Below, one piece after another: positions 6,731-14,334 of a DNA stretch of 18,587 nt. The position numbers and the translations under genes were made by a program. The DNA comes from CBDUEV01 sp965366365 (GTDB lineage Bacteria; Actinomycetota; Acidimicrobiia; Spongiisociales; JAENVV01). The DNA lies in NCBI GenBank assembly GCA_965366365.1, contig CBDUEV010000054.1:1-18587 (forward strand). Direction: 5' to 3'. How positions within the stretch are numbered: position 1 is the first letter of the stretch; the number at the start of each line of letters is the position of its first letter. The notes under the pieces are model-generated. The model made no database searches and was not told the origin of the DNA. It saw only the letters and a program-made list of their open reading frames with translations.

Positions 6731-7723
6731 TTGGCGAAGTCGACGCTGGAAGAGGTTGCCCGTCGTGTCGGGGTGTCGGCCCGGACGGTTTCACGGGTGG
6801 TCAACCACGAGGGGGGTTTCTCGGAAGCCACCCGTCGCAAGGTCCAGGCCGCCATCGACGAGGTCGGTTACCGACCGAACCTCATGGCCCGGGGCTTGGT
6901 CACCAAGCGTTCAGGCACGGTTGGGTTCTTGGCCGCCTTCTTCACCGATCCGTATTTTCCAGAGGTCGCCGACGCCGCCGGCACCGCCCTCAAGGAAGCC
7001 GGGAAGACCATGTATATGGCGCCCCACCACGAGAATCCAGCCGAGCAACATCGGATCTTCGACTCTCTGATATCGCACGGAGTCGACGGAATCATCGTGT
7101 TTCCCTCGCACGGCCACCCCCAGCCGATCCTGGAGGCGGCCGGTCTAGGAATCCCCGTCGTGGTGCTCGACGATGAGATCGTTCACCCGAGGGTCGGACT
7201 GGTCCGCAACGACATCCGCGGTGGCGCCGTCGCAGCCGTAGATCACCTCCTCCAACAAGGGCACTCAGCCATAGGGGCCGTCATGAACGCCTCTTCGCGG
7301 CGGGGTGGCAGGACTTGGCGCGAGGCGACCTTCGCCACGCGCCTGCAGGCGGCGGGACTGGCGAGCGGTCGCATCACCCACGCCGAGCCGACGATGGCCG
7401 GAGGAGTGACCGCTGGTCGGGAGCTTCTGGCACTTCACCCCGACACGACCGCTGTCTTCGCCTACAACGACCTCATGGCGGCGGGGGTGCTCCTGGCCGC
7501 CACCGAAATGGGCGTCAGCGTACCGAACGACCTTGCCGTGGTCGGGTTCGACGACATCGAGCTGGCGACGGCCGTGTCACCTACGCTCACCAGTGTGAGG
7601 CTCGATCGGGAGGAAATCGGACGGACGGCGGTGCATTTGTTGAATCGGATGATCGACGAACCGGAGTATTCGCCAGAACCCATTCTGATCCCGACGGTTC
7701 TGATGAGAAGGGAATCGACATGA
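6731..7723 (+). CDS. LacI-family transcriptional regulator of the sugar operon
   Basis: This 330-residue protein has the LacI layout. The helix-turn-helix at residues 4-25 (TLEEVARRVGVSARTVSRVV) is followed by the conserved V-G-Y-R-P-N and the hinge L-M-A-R-G-L near 45-56. A type-1 periplasmic-binding-protein-like effector domain then starts at V-G-F-L-A-A-F near 64 and continues to the end. The late V-V-G-F-D-D-I-E segment and the R-x-x-x-x-R-R-E-S-T end are typical. It starts with TTG behind a strong AGGAGG. It is the first gene of the operon, directly downstream of a promoter and palindromic operator, so autorepression relieved by a galactoside or galactose is the likely mode (inferred from context). 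The next gene begins 9 bases after its stop, with the AGGAGG of that gene starting at the stop. Confidence 0.93.
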   Translation: MAKSTLEEVARRVGVSARTVSRVVNHEGGFSEATRRKVQAAIDEVGYRPNLMARGLVTKRSGTVGFLAAFFTDPYFPEVADAAGTALKEAGKTMYMAPHHENPAEQHRIFDSLISHGVDGIIVFPSHGHPQPILEAAGLGIPVVVLDDEIVHPRVGLVRNDIRGGAVAAVDHLLQQGHSAIGAVMNASSRRGGRTWREATFATRLQAAGLASGRITHAEPTMAGGVTAGRELLALHPDTTAVFAYNDLMAAGVLLAATEMGVSVPNDLAVVGFDDIELATAVSPTLTSVRLDREEIGRTAVHLLNRMIDEPEYSPEPILIPTVLMRREST

Positions 7724-7732
7724 GGAGGGACG

Positions 7733-8647
7733 ATGACCACACCTAGCGTCGCCGACAAACCGAGGAACGATCTAGGCGTCGCCTTGCTCTTTCTTCTCCC
7801 CAGCCTGATCGGGTTCCTGGCGTTCTTCCTGATCCCGGGCATCCGAGGTGTCTACCTCAGCCTGACCGACTGGAACCTGCTCGCCAACACCGGCGATTTC
7901 ATCGGCCTGGAGAACTACCAGGAGATGATGTCGGACCCGGTTCTTAGAACGTCGATCGTGGTCACGGCGTACTACGTCGTCCTCAACATCGGCAGCCAAA
8001 CGATCTTCGCCATCGCCATCGCCACTCTCATGGACCGGTTCACCAAATCCGTGTTCGTGCGGGGAGCGTTGATTCTCCCCTGGCTGGTTCCGAACGTGGT
8101 GGTGGCGCTCTTGTGGCTGTGGATGCTGGATCCCAACGTTGGCATCGTCAACGCCGGCATCGAGGCGCTCGGATTCGAACCGATCCGCTTCTTGGGGTCC
8201 ACTGCCGGTGTGATCCCGACCATCGCCGGCATCAACACCTGGCGCCACATGGGGTACACGGCGCTCTTGATCTACGCCGGCCTGCAAACCATCCCGAAAT
8301 CTCTCTATGAGGCCGCCTCGGTGGACGGGTCTTCGGAGTGGCACATGTTCCGCAAGATCACGCTCCCCCTCCTTCGGCCCGTCCTGGCGCTCGTCCTGGT
8401 GATCACCGTTGTCGGCTCCTTCCAGGTCTTCGACATCGTCGCCGTTGCCACCGGCGGTTTCGGGGGCCGACCGGGCGGACCGGTCAACGCCAGCCGAGTC
8501 ATCTACCTGTACATCTTCGAGAACGCCTTCTCGTTCAACCGTCTCGGGTACGCCGCAGCGCTGGCCGTGGGCCTCTTACTCCTCCTTCTCACCGTCACGG
8601 CAATCCAGCTCAAACTGCTCCGCGCTTCAGAATCGGATCTCGCATGA
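7733..8647 (+). CDS. ABC sugar transporter permease, MalF/UgpA type
   Basis: This 304-residue inner-membrane protein belongs to the binding-protein-dependent transport permease family of carbohydrate (CUT1) importers. About six hydrophobic segments are visible, the first at roughly residues 14-36 (ALLFLLPSLIGFLAFFLIPG). The EAA loop that docks the ATPase lies near 193-215 (EAASVDGSSEWHMFRKITLP), with the conserved E-A-A-x-x-D-G. It pairs with the next permease, and their genes overlap by 4 bases (ATGA at 8644-8647), which implies coupled translation. AGGAGG lies 4 bases before its ATG. Substrate choice cannot be read from this subunit; the alpha-galactosidase downstream suggests an alpha-galactoside. 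Confidence 0.93.
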   Translation: MTTPSVADKPRNDLGVALLFLLPSLIGFLAFFLIPGIRGVYLSLTDWNLLANTGDFIGLENYQEMMSDPVLRTSIVVTAYYVVLNIGSQTIFAIAIATLMDRFTKSVFVRGALILPWLVPNVVVALLWLWMLDPNVGIVNAGIEALGFEPIRFLGSTAGVIPTIAGINTWRHMGYTALLIYAGLQTIPKSLYEAASVDGSSEWHMFRKITLPLLRPVLALVLVITVVGSFQVFDIVAVATGGFGGRPGGPVNASRVIYLYIFENAFSFNRLGYAAALAVGLLLLLLTVTAIQLKLLRASESDLA

Positions 8648-9537
8648 CCACGACAAAAGCATCCGCAACAACCGAAGGCACCGCACCACGGGTCTCCCGA
8701 ATCGTGGCGTGGATCATCCTCGCCGTCCTCCTCATCATCAGCCTGTTCCCGTTCTGGTGGGCGCTGCGCACCGGCCTCAGTTCCAACGGGGCGCTTTTTC
8801 AGGGATCCCAGTCCCTGCTCCCGGTGGAGCCGACCACGCTCAACATCGAGAAGGTGCTGGGCCTCGAGGAGGTGGGAGCAGGTGGAGCGGTCTTCAACTT
8901 CCCGCTCCTCCTCCGCAACTCGGTGATCGTCTCGACGGTGATCACGGCCGGCCAGGTCCTGTTCTCCGCCATGGCCGCCTACGCATTCGCCCGTCTGTCG
9001 TTCCCGGGAAGGGACAAGCTGTTCTTCGTGTATCTCAGCGGACTGATGGTCCCCCCGATCTTCACCCTGATTCCGAACTTCATTCTCATCAAGAACCTTG
9101 GACTCCTGAACACCCTGGCGGGCATCATCGCCCCCTACTTCTTCATGACACCGTTCGCTGTGTTCTTCCTGAGGCAGTTCTTCTTGGGGATCAATCGCGA
9201 GGTAGAAGAGGCGGCCGCCATCGACGGAGCGGGCAAATGGAGAACCTTCTTCCAATTGATCATTCCCGTCGCGTCGGCTCCCCTCTTCACGCTTTCCATC
9301 CTCACCTACATCACCGCATGGAACGAGTACCTGTGGCCGCTGGTGGTGGGGCGTGAGGAGAGTGTGCGAGTGCTCACGGTGGCGCTCGGCATCTTCACCA
9401 CCCAGCAACCCGGCACCTCCCCGGACTGGGCCGGCCTCATGGCTGCCACGATCCTGGCCGCTTCCCCGATCATCATCTTGTTCCTCTTCGCAGGTCGACG
9501 CGTTGTCGACTCGATTCAATTCTCTGGGATCAAGTGA
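8644..9537 (+). CDS. ABC sugar transporter permease, MalG/UgpB-partner type
   Basis: This 297-residue partner permease has a cytoplasmic start of about 17 residues, a first membrane segment near 19-40 and five further hydrophobic segments. Its EAA loop lies near 189-209 (EAAAIDGAGKWRTFFQLIIP), followed by W-N-E-Y-L-W-P-L, typical of the MalG side of CUT1 importers. The ATG overlaps the stop of the previous gene. The reading frame is open far upstream, but earlier starts would lie inside the first permease gene and add non-membrane sequence, so they are rejected. No ATP-binding subunit is encoded in the operon; many actinobacteria use a shared MsiK-type ATPase, which is presumed here. Confidence 0.92.
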   Translation: MTTTKASATTEGTAPRVSRIVAWIILAVLLIISLFPFWWALRTGLSSNGALFQGSQSLLPVEPTTLNIEKVLGLEEVGAGGAVFNFPLLLRNSVIVSTVITAGQVLFSAMAAYAFARLSFPGRDKLFFVYLSGLMVPPIFTLIPNFILIKNLGLLNTLAGIIAPYFFMTPFAVFFLRQFFLGINREVEEAAAIDGAGKWRTFFQLIIPVASAPLFTLSILTYITAWNEYLWPLVVGREESVRVLTVALGIFTTQQPGTSPDWAGLMAATILAASPIIILFLFAGRRVVDSIQFSGIK

Positions 9538-9563
9538 TCCTGGCGTCCAAGAAAGGAAATGCA

Positions 9564-10946
9564 TTGACAAAACGAATGAAGCTGATCACCCTGATTGCGG
9601 TCTTCGGTCTCGTGCTCGCCGCCTGCGGCGGTACGGATGAGGGGACCGATGAAGGTTCCGATACCACGACTGCAGGCGAAGCGGCCGGCGGCGACGTCGT
9701 CACCATCGACTACTGGTTGTGGGACGATCGTCAGCAGCCCTTCTATGAGCAGTGTGCCACCGACTTCGAGGCGAACAACCCCAACATCGACGTGGTGGTC
9801 TCGCAGTTCGGTTGGGGCGACTACTGGGACGGTTTGACGACCGCCTTCGCCTCGGACACCGCCCCGGACGTCTTCACCGACCACCTCGCCCGCTACCCGG
9901 AGCTGGTTTCGTCTGGTGTGCTCGTGTCGCTCAACGACTACGCAGAAGCCGACGGCGTCACCGACATCTACTTCCCAGGGCTGGCCGACCTGTGGGTCGA
10001 CCAGGAAGGCAACCGCTACGGCTTCCCCAAGGACTGGGACACGGTGGCTTGGGCCGTCAACGCAGCAGACCTGGAAGCCGCCGCCCTCACCATCGAGGAT
10101 CTTCAGGCGGCGACGTGGAACCCCCAGGACGGCGGTTCTTTCCAGGAAATCATCGCCGCCCTCACGGTCGACGCCAACGGCGTGAGAGGCAACGAGGACG
10201 GATTCGATCCCGCCAACGTCGAGACCTACGGCTTCGGCATCGAAGGAAACTTTGGGGCCTTCGGGCAGACCACCTTCAGCGCCTTCGCGGCCTCGACCGG
10301 GTTCGAGTTCCTCAACGAGAACCCGTGGGGTACGGCAGCCAACTACGACGACGACCGCCTGGCGGACACCATCGCGTGGTTCCGCAGTGGCATCGAGGCG
10401 GGCTACATCGCCCCGATCGAAGACACCCAGTCGCTGGGTGGCTTCACCCTCTACGAGAACGGTACCGTGGCGTCCATGACGAACGGATCGTGGATGATCG
10501 CCACCTATTCGGGCCTGGAAGCCACCGACACCGTGTGGGCGCCGTTGCCGGAAGGCCCTGAGGGTCGCGCTTCGATGTTCAACGGACTGGCCGACTCGAT
10601 CACGAAGTCGGCGGAGGATCCCGACGCCGCCTGGGAGTGGGTCAAGTACATGGCCTCCGCCGATTGCCAGAACGTCGTGGCAAGCGGGGCAGTGGTGTTC
10701 CCGGCGATCCCCGAGGCAACCGAGATCGCCCAGTCACAGCATCTCGAGAACGGAGTGGACGTGAGCGCCTTCACGACCCACGTCGAGGACGGCACCACCT
10801 TCCTGTTCCCGATCACCACGAGCGCTTCCCAGGTGGAGGCGGTGGTTGGACCGATCATGGACTCGATCCTGCTGGGTCAGGAGACCGACGCTCGAGCTGC
10901 ACTCGATGCAGCCAACGAGCAGGTCAACGCGATCCTCGGCGGCTGA
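9564..10946 (+). CDS. Sugar ABC transporter substrate-binding lipoprotein (SBP family 1)
   Basis: This lipoprotein has a basic start (TKRMK), a hydrophobic core and lipobox L-A-A-Cys21, then a Gly/Thr/Asp-rich linker before the mature fold. The mature part begins V-T-I-D-Y-W-L-W-D-D and continues as a family-1 extracellular solute-binding protein; G-S-W-M-I near 311-315 and D-A-A-W-E-W-V-K-Y-M near 360-370 are typical late motifs. It captures the sugar outside the membrane and delivers it to the two permeases. The start is taken as TTG 9564, with AAAGGAA 5 bases upstream; ATG 9576 would shorten the signal by four residues and lacks a ribosome binding site, and the earlier GTG 9534 overlaps the previous stop. 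Conserved aromatic residues suggest carbohydrate stacking. Ligand specificity is inferred from the operon. Confidence 0.92.
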   Translation: MTKRMKLITLIAVFGLVLAACGGTDEGTDEGSDTTTAGEAAGGDVVTIDYWLWDDRQQPFYEQCATDFEANNPNIDVVVSQFGWGDYWDGLTTAFASDTAPDVFTDHLARYPELVSSGVLVSLNDYAEADGVTDIYFPGLADLWVDQEGNRYGFPKDWDTVAWAVNAADLEAAALTIEDLQAATWNPQDGGSFQEIIAALTVDANGVRGNEDGFDPANVETYGFGIEGNFGAFGQTTFSAFAASTGFEFLNENPWGTAANYDDDRLADTIAWFRSGIEAGYIAPIEDTQSLGGFTLYENGTVASMTNGSWMIATYSGLEATDTVWAPLPEGPEGRASMFNGLADSITKSAEDPDAAWEWVKYMASADCQNVVASGAVVFPAIPEATEIAQSQHLENGVDVSAFTTHVEDGTTFLFPITTSASQVEAVVGPIMDSILLGQETDARAALDAANEQVNAILGG

Positions 10947-10954
10947 CGACGCCA

Positions 10955-10988
10955 GGTGGGGGTGCCTTGGAAACGAGGCACCCCCACC
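10955..10988 (+). terminator. Strong intra-operon hairpin after the binding-protein gene (attenuator or mRNA stabiliser)
   Basis: A perfect 13-bp stem, GGTGGGGGTGCCT (10955-10967) with AGGCACCCCCACC (10976-10988), encloses an 8-base loop. No T run follows, and the next start codon is only 9 bases away with no room for a promoter. This looks like the partial terminator or 3'-end stabiliser often found after binding-protein genes, rather than the end of the operon. Confidence 0.75.
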
Positions 10989-10997
10989 GCCCGCCCA

Positions 10998-12614
10998 ATG
11001 ACGATCGGCCGCCCGCTCATCCTCGCTCTGATACTCGGCATCTCCGCGTGCGGCGCCGAGCGCACGGCAGACGTGGAGATCACGGCCACCGCGCTGTCGG
11101 GCGGGCCGTGCACGGAGAGCTTCGTGACCCATGACCTCGACCACATCACTCGAGGAGGTCAGGTCGAAACGACGCTGTTCGACGGCACCGGTGCGGGCGT
11201 AGCGCTCTCCGACCTCGACGAGGACGGGGATTTGGACATCGTGCTGGCCAACCTCTCGGGATTCTCGACGATTCAGCGAAATGGCGGAGGTCTTCGATTC
11301 GAGCGAGAAGATCTCATCGAGGGACGATTCCGCCAGCCCGCCGTCGTCGATCTGGTCGGCGATGACCGAAAAGACATCCTCTTCACCACCGGCATCGGCA
11401 AGCCCGTGATTCTGGAGGCCGCTCAGGAGGGTTTTCGACGTGTCGAGCTCGAGGGACTGGATCAGGTGGCCTATGCGGTGGCATGGGATGACCTGGACGG
11501 CGATGGCGACGTCGACCTCGTGACCGGAGCGTACAACGCCGAACTCACCGCGCAACGCGATATGCGCTCGGTGGCCGGCGGCCATTCGGGAGTCACCCTC
11601 CACGAGAACGTGGAAGGCCTGCTGGAACCGACGACGCTGAGCCGGTTGTCGCAGGCGCTCGTGGTCCTCTTCCTCGATGTCGATGGAGATGACGACCTCG
11701 AGATCATGGCCGGCAACGACCTCGCCACCCCCGACGACGTCTGGTTCGCAGATGGAGAACGGTGGGAGCGGAGGGAGCCGTTTCCGCAGACCGCCTTCTC
11801 GACGATGAGCTTCGACTCCGCAGACGTCGACAACGACGGCGACATGGAGATCTTTGCCACCGACATGCATCCGATGTCGTCCGACCCGGAGACACTGGCC
11901 GATTGGGAGCCCGTGTTCGAGGACATGGAGGCGCTCCCCCGTCTGGATGAGATCCAAGCGATGGAGAACGTCCTCCTCACCAGCTCCGGTGATGGATTCG
12001 AGTCGATCGGACGCCAGATGGGGGTGCCGCACACCGGGTGGAGCTGGTCCGGGGTGTTCGGCGACCTCGATCAAGACGGATTCGTCGACCTCTACGTCGT
12101 GAACGGCATGGAGAGCCGGGCGATGTTCCCCGATCTGCCTGGCTACGCCCTGGTGGAACCAAACCAGGCCTTCCGCAACGACTCCGGGAACGGTCTCACA
12201 CCCATGCCGCAGTGGGGACTCGACGACACAGCCGGGGGCCGCGGGATGGCCATGGGCGACATGGACGGAGACGGAGATCTCGACATCGTCGTCAACAACC
12301 TCAACTCGGCGGCTCGCCTCTACGAGAATCAGCTGTGCGGCGGGAGCTCCCTGCTGGTCGACCTCGCCTGGGCAGGCACCGCCAACCGGAGCGCCCTCGG
12401 GTCTCGGCTGGAGGTGACCACATCCAGCGGACTCTCGATCAGCAGATCGGTGACCGGCAACCGCGGCTACCTCTCGAGTAGTTCTACTCAGGCCCATTTC
12501 GGCTTGGGCACCGCTGAGATCGAAACCCTCACGGTGCGATGGCCTGACGGCGCCGTCTCAGCAATCACAGATGTCACACCCAATACCCAGCTCACGATCA
12601 GAAGAGAGACCTGA
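10998..12614 (+). CDS. FG-GAP/VCBS-repeat lipoprotein with C-terminal UnbV/ASPIC domain
   Basis: This 538-residue lipoprotein (lipobox I-S-A-Cys18) carries six Ca-binding D-x-D-x-D-G-like loops, starting near residues 72, 165, 227, 276, 356 and 421. Each is followed by a hydrophobic strand (for example DLDEDGDLDIVLAN, DMDGDGDLDIVVNN), which is the FG-GAP/VCBS beta-propeller pattern. Residues about 465-535 match the UnbV/ASPIC domain (SALGSRLEV, GNRGYLSSSS, HFGLG, V-R-W-P-D-G). Propellers of this kind usually bind proteins or glycans outside the cell; an enzymatic role is not shown. It lies between the binding protein and the alpha-galactosidase and overlaps the latter's start (TGATG), so it is a true operon member. 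ATG 10998 is chosen because the longer GTG frame starts inside the hairpin and spoils the signal peptide. Confidence 0.88.
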   Translation: MTIGRPLILALILGISACGAERTADVEITATALSGGPCTESFVTHDLDHITRGGQVETTLFDGTGAGVALSDLDEDGDLDIVLANLSGFSTIQRNGGGLRFEREDLIEGRFRQPAVVDLVGDDRKDILFTTGIGKPVILEAAQEGFRRVELEGLDQVAYAVAWDDLDGDGDVDLVTGAYNAELTAQRDMRSVAGGHSGVTLHENVEGLLEPTTLSRLSQALVVLFLDVDGDDDLEIMAGNDLATPDDVWFADGERWERREPFPQTAFSTMSFDSADVDNDGDMEIFATDMHPMSSDPETLADWEPVFEDMEALPRLDEIQAMENVLLTSSGDGFESIGRQMGVPHTGWSWSGVFGDLDQDGFVDLYVVNGMESRAMFPDLPGYALVEPNQAFRNDSGNGLTPMPQWGLDDTAGGRGMAMGDMDGDGDLDIVVNNLNSAARLYENQLCGGSSLLVDLAWAGTANRSALGSRLEVTTSSGLSISRSVTGNRGYLSSSSTQAHFGLGTAEIETLTVRWPDGAVSAITDVTPNTQLTIRRET

Positions 12615-14095
12615 TGCGAACCACTCTGAAACTAGGACCGCTCGAAATCGAGATCGAGGCGTCCGGACCGCCGGCGGAAGTCCCCGGTGGATGGATCATC
12701 GATCCTGGCGACGTGACCATTTCCCACCCGCTGGGGCCGACTCGGTTCTACCGGCACGGCTGGCACTCGTGGGCGGTCACCCACTGGGCATCGCTCGATA
12801 GCCCTCCCCTCGATACGCCCGAGCTCTATCGATTCCAATCCGAGGACGCCCGGATCCAGGACGGAGTCCACCACCGCGGGAGCTGGGTGGGAGCACTCGA
12901 AGCTCCGGGCGGGCAGGCTCTCGTCCTCGGGGCCATCGGCCTCGACGCCTCTGTCGAAGCCACCGAGACGACCCTGTCAGGCAAGGGCCTATCGGAGCCG
13001 GTCCAGTGGTTCCTCGGATTCGGCGATCCGGAGGCGACCCTCGAGCGATACGCCAGGCTTCTCGGCGAACGTTTCGGATCCCGCGCCGTCGACCCCGGCC
13101 ACGTCTGGTGCTCCTGGTACTCGTACTACACCAACATCACCGAGGACGACATGATGGAGGTACTCGACGGACTCGAGGGTCTGCCGTTCGATGTCGTCCA
13201 AATCGACGACGGCTGGCAGCGTCAGGTCGGCGACTGGACGGTCAACGAAGACTTCCCTTCGGGAATGACCTCCATGGCCACCACCATCTCCGAGCGGGGG
13301 TACCGACCCGGGCTGTGGATGGCGCCGTTCATCGCCCTGGAAGGCTCCGAGATCCTGGCGGCACACCCGGACTGGTTCATCGGCGGTGCCGAGGAACCGG
13401 TGGTGGCCGGATTCAACTGGGACCGCAAGTACTACGGGCTGGACATCACGAACCCCGCGGTCGAGAAGCACGTTCGGGACGTGATCGCGACGGCTGTCGA
13501 GTGGGGCTACACCTACCTCAAGCTCGACTTCCTCTTCGCGGCAGCCATTCCGGGGCAGCGCTTCAGTCCGGAGGTCGGTCCAGAGACGGCCTATCGCCGA
13601 GCCGTCGAAGTGGTTCGCCAAGCAGCCGGCGAGGACACCTACCTCCTGGCCTGCGGTTCGCCCATCGTGCCATCGCTCGGCATCTTCGACGGGATGCGCA
13701 TCGGTCAGGACGTCGCCCCGGACTGGGAGCCCGGGCCGAAAGTCACCCCTATCCACTATTCGGCGCCGTACACCCGTTTCGCCGTGTCCAACTCACATGC
13801 CCGTCTGTGGCTCTCTCCCGTGGTGGCAGTCGATCCCGATGTCGTGTATTTCCGCTCGAAGTCCAACAACATGACCCAGGAGCAAATCGGACTCCTGGCG
13901 GACATTGCCTCGGTGTGCAGTTTCGTGGCAACCTCGGATCCGCCCCATTGGCTGACCGGCGAAGAGCGACAGGCGTTGCTGGAGTATCTGAGCGCCCCCC
14001 GAGCCGTGCAGCGGATCGATCGATATCGTTTCACGATCGACGGTCGCGAGGTGGACTTCGAGGCTGCCTCATTGGACGCGCCGCCCAGCCGCTGA
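12614..14095 (+). CDS. Short GH36 alpha-galactosidase (melibiase)
   Basis: This 493-residue glycoside hydrolase has a reduced N-terminal beta domain (about 1-155) and a TIM barrel with GH36 motifs. These are W-C-S-W-Y near 165-169, Q-I-D-D-G-W-Q near 196-202, G-L-W-M-A-P-F near 233-239, K-L-D305-F (predicted nucleophile) and M-R-I-G-Q-D366-V-A-P-D-W (predicted acid/base). The M-R-I-G-x-D motif and modest length resemble the short Thermotoga-type GH36 enzymes rather than the 700-residue forms. It should hydrolyse alpha-galactosides such as melibiose or raffinose-type sugars. No signal peptide is present, so it acts in the cytoplasm on imported sugar. Its ATG overlaps the preceding TGA by one base (12612-12616), implying coupled translation. 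It is the last gene of the operon; a palindrome follows 47 bases after the stop. Confidence 0.93.
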   Translation: MRTTLKLGPLEIEIEASGPPAEVPGGWIIDPGDVTISHPLGPTRFYRHGWHSWAVTHWASLDSPPLDTPELYRFQSEDARIQDGVHHRGSWVGALEAPGGQALVLGAIGLDASVEATETTLSGKGLSEPVQWFLGFGDPEATLERYARLLGERFGSRAVDPGHVWCSWYSYYTNITEDDMMEVLDGLEGLPFDVVQIDDGWQRQVGDWTVNEDFPSGMTSMATTISERGYRPGLWMAPFIALEGSEILAAHPDWFIGGAEEPVVAGFNWDRKYYGLDITNPAVEKHVRDVIATAVEWGYTYLKLDFLFAAAIPGQRFSPEVGPETAYRRAVEVVRQAAGEDTYLLACGSPIVPSLGIFDGMRIGQDVAPDWEPGPKVTPIHYSAPYTRFAVSNSHARLWLSPVVAVDPDVVYFRSKSNNMTQEQIGLLADIASVCSFVATSDPPHWLTGEERQALLEYLSAPRAVQRIDRYRFTIDGREVDFEAASLDAPPSR

Positions 14096-14142
14096 CCCGT
14101 CGGACGGTGTGATCCTCGTCGCTCGGAGCCTGTCCAGACGCG

Positions 14143-14170
14143 CCGAACCCCCGTTGCAACGGGGGTTCGG
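14143..14170. terminator. Perfect 28-base palindrome between the GH36 gene and tRNA-Asn, probable bidirectional terminator
   Basis: CCGAACCCCCGTTG (14143-14156) is followed directly by its exact reverse complement CAACGGGGGTTCGG (14157-14170). The RNA hairpin would form identically on both strands. It lies after the operon's last gene on plus and just 3' of tRNA-Asn on minus, so it can end both transcripts. No strong T run is present on either side. Confidence 0.75.
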
Positions 14171-14175
14171 CAATG

Positions 14176-14248
14176 CTCCGGGGGTGGGACTCGAACCCAC
14201 AACCTGCGGATTAACAGTCCGACGCTCTGCCAATTGAGCTACCCCGGA
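14176..14248 (-). tRNA. tRNA-Asn (anticodon GTT)
   Basis: On the minus strand a full 73-base cloverleaf is readable. The acceptor stem TCCGGGG pairs with CCCCGGA, the D stem is GCTC/GAGC, the anticodon loop CTGTTAA gives anticodon GTT, the T arm is GTGGG-TTCGAGT-CCCAC and the discriminator is G. CCA is not encoded. The top pair of the anticodon stem (27-43) is T-C, a mismatch; positions 28-31 pair normally. It lies between the sigma factor gene and a palindromic terminator. Confidence 0.95.
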
Positions 14249-14273
14249 ATGAAGATACGGACTGGGCGACGGG

Positions 14274-14279
14274 AGGATA
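14274..14279 (-). promoter_or_regulatory. Possible extended -10 (TGG-TATCCT) for tRNA-Asn
   Basis: On the minus strand TATCCT is preceded by TGG, an extended -10 arrangement, 25 bases before the tRNA's first base. The -35 region is weak. Co-transcription from the rpoD gene is an alternative. Confidence 0.35.
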
Positions 14280-14334
14280 CCAGGGTACCGCCGCCCGCCC
14301 TAAACACCCGGACTGCAGCCAGGATGGCGGCGCC

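Noticed and set aside
7513..7521. Second LacI operator inside lacI (CGTCAGCG)
   Set aside because: A single half-site in coding sequence without symmetry; expected by chance.
10956..10998. Upstream GTG start for the FG-GAP lipoprotein
   Set aside because: It lies inside the hairpin and would put charged residues ahead of a good lipoprotein signal starting at ATG 10998.
10734..12497. 587-residue minus-strand open frame opposite the FG-GAP gene
   Set aside because: Caused by the GC-rich periodicity of the Asp/Gly repeat gene; no start signal or known domain.
14250..14334. Rho-independent terminator after rpoD
   Set aside because: Only weak, widely spaced GC complementarity and no T run; not enough to call.
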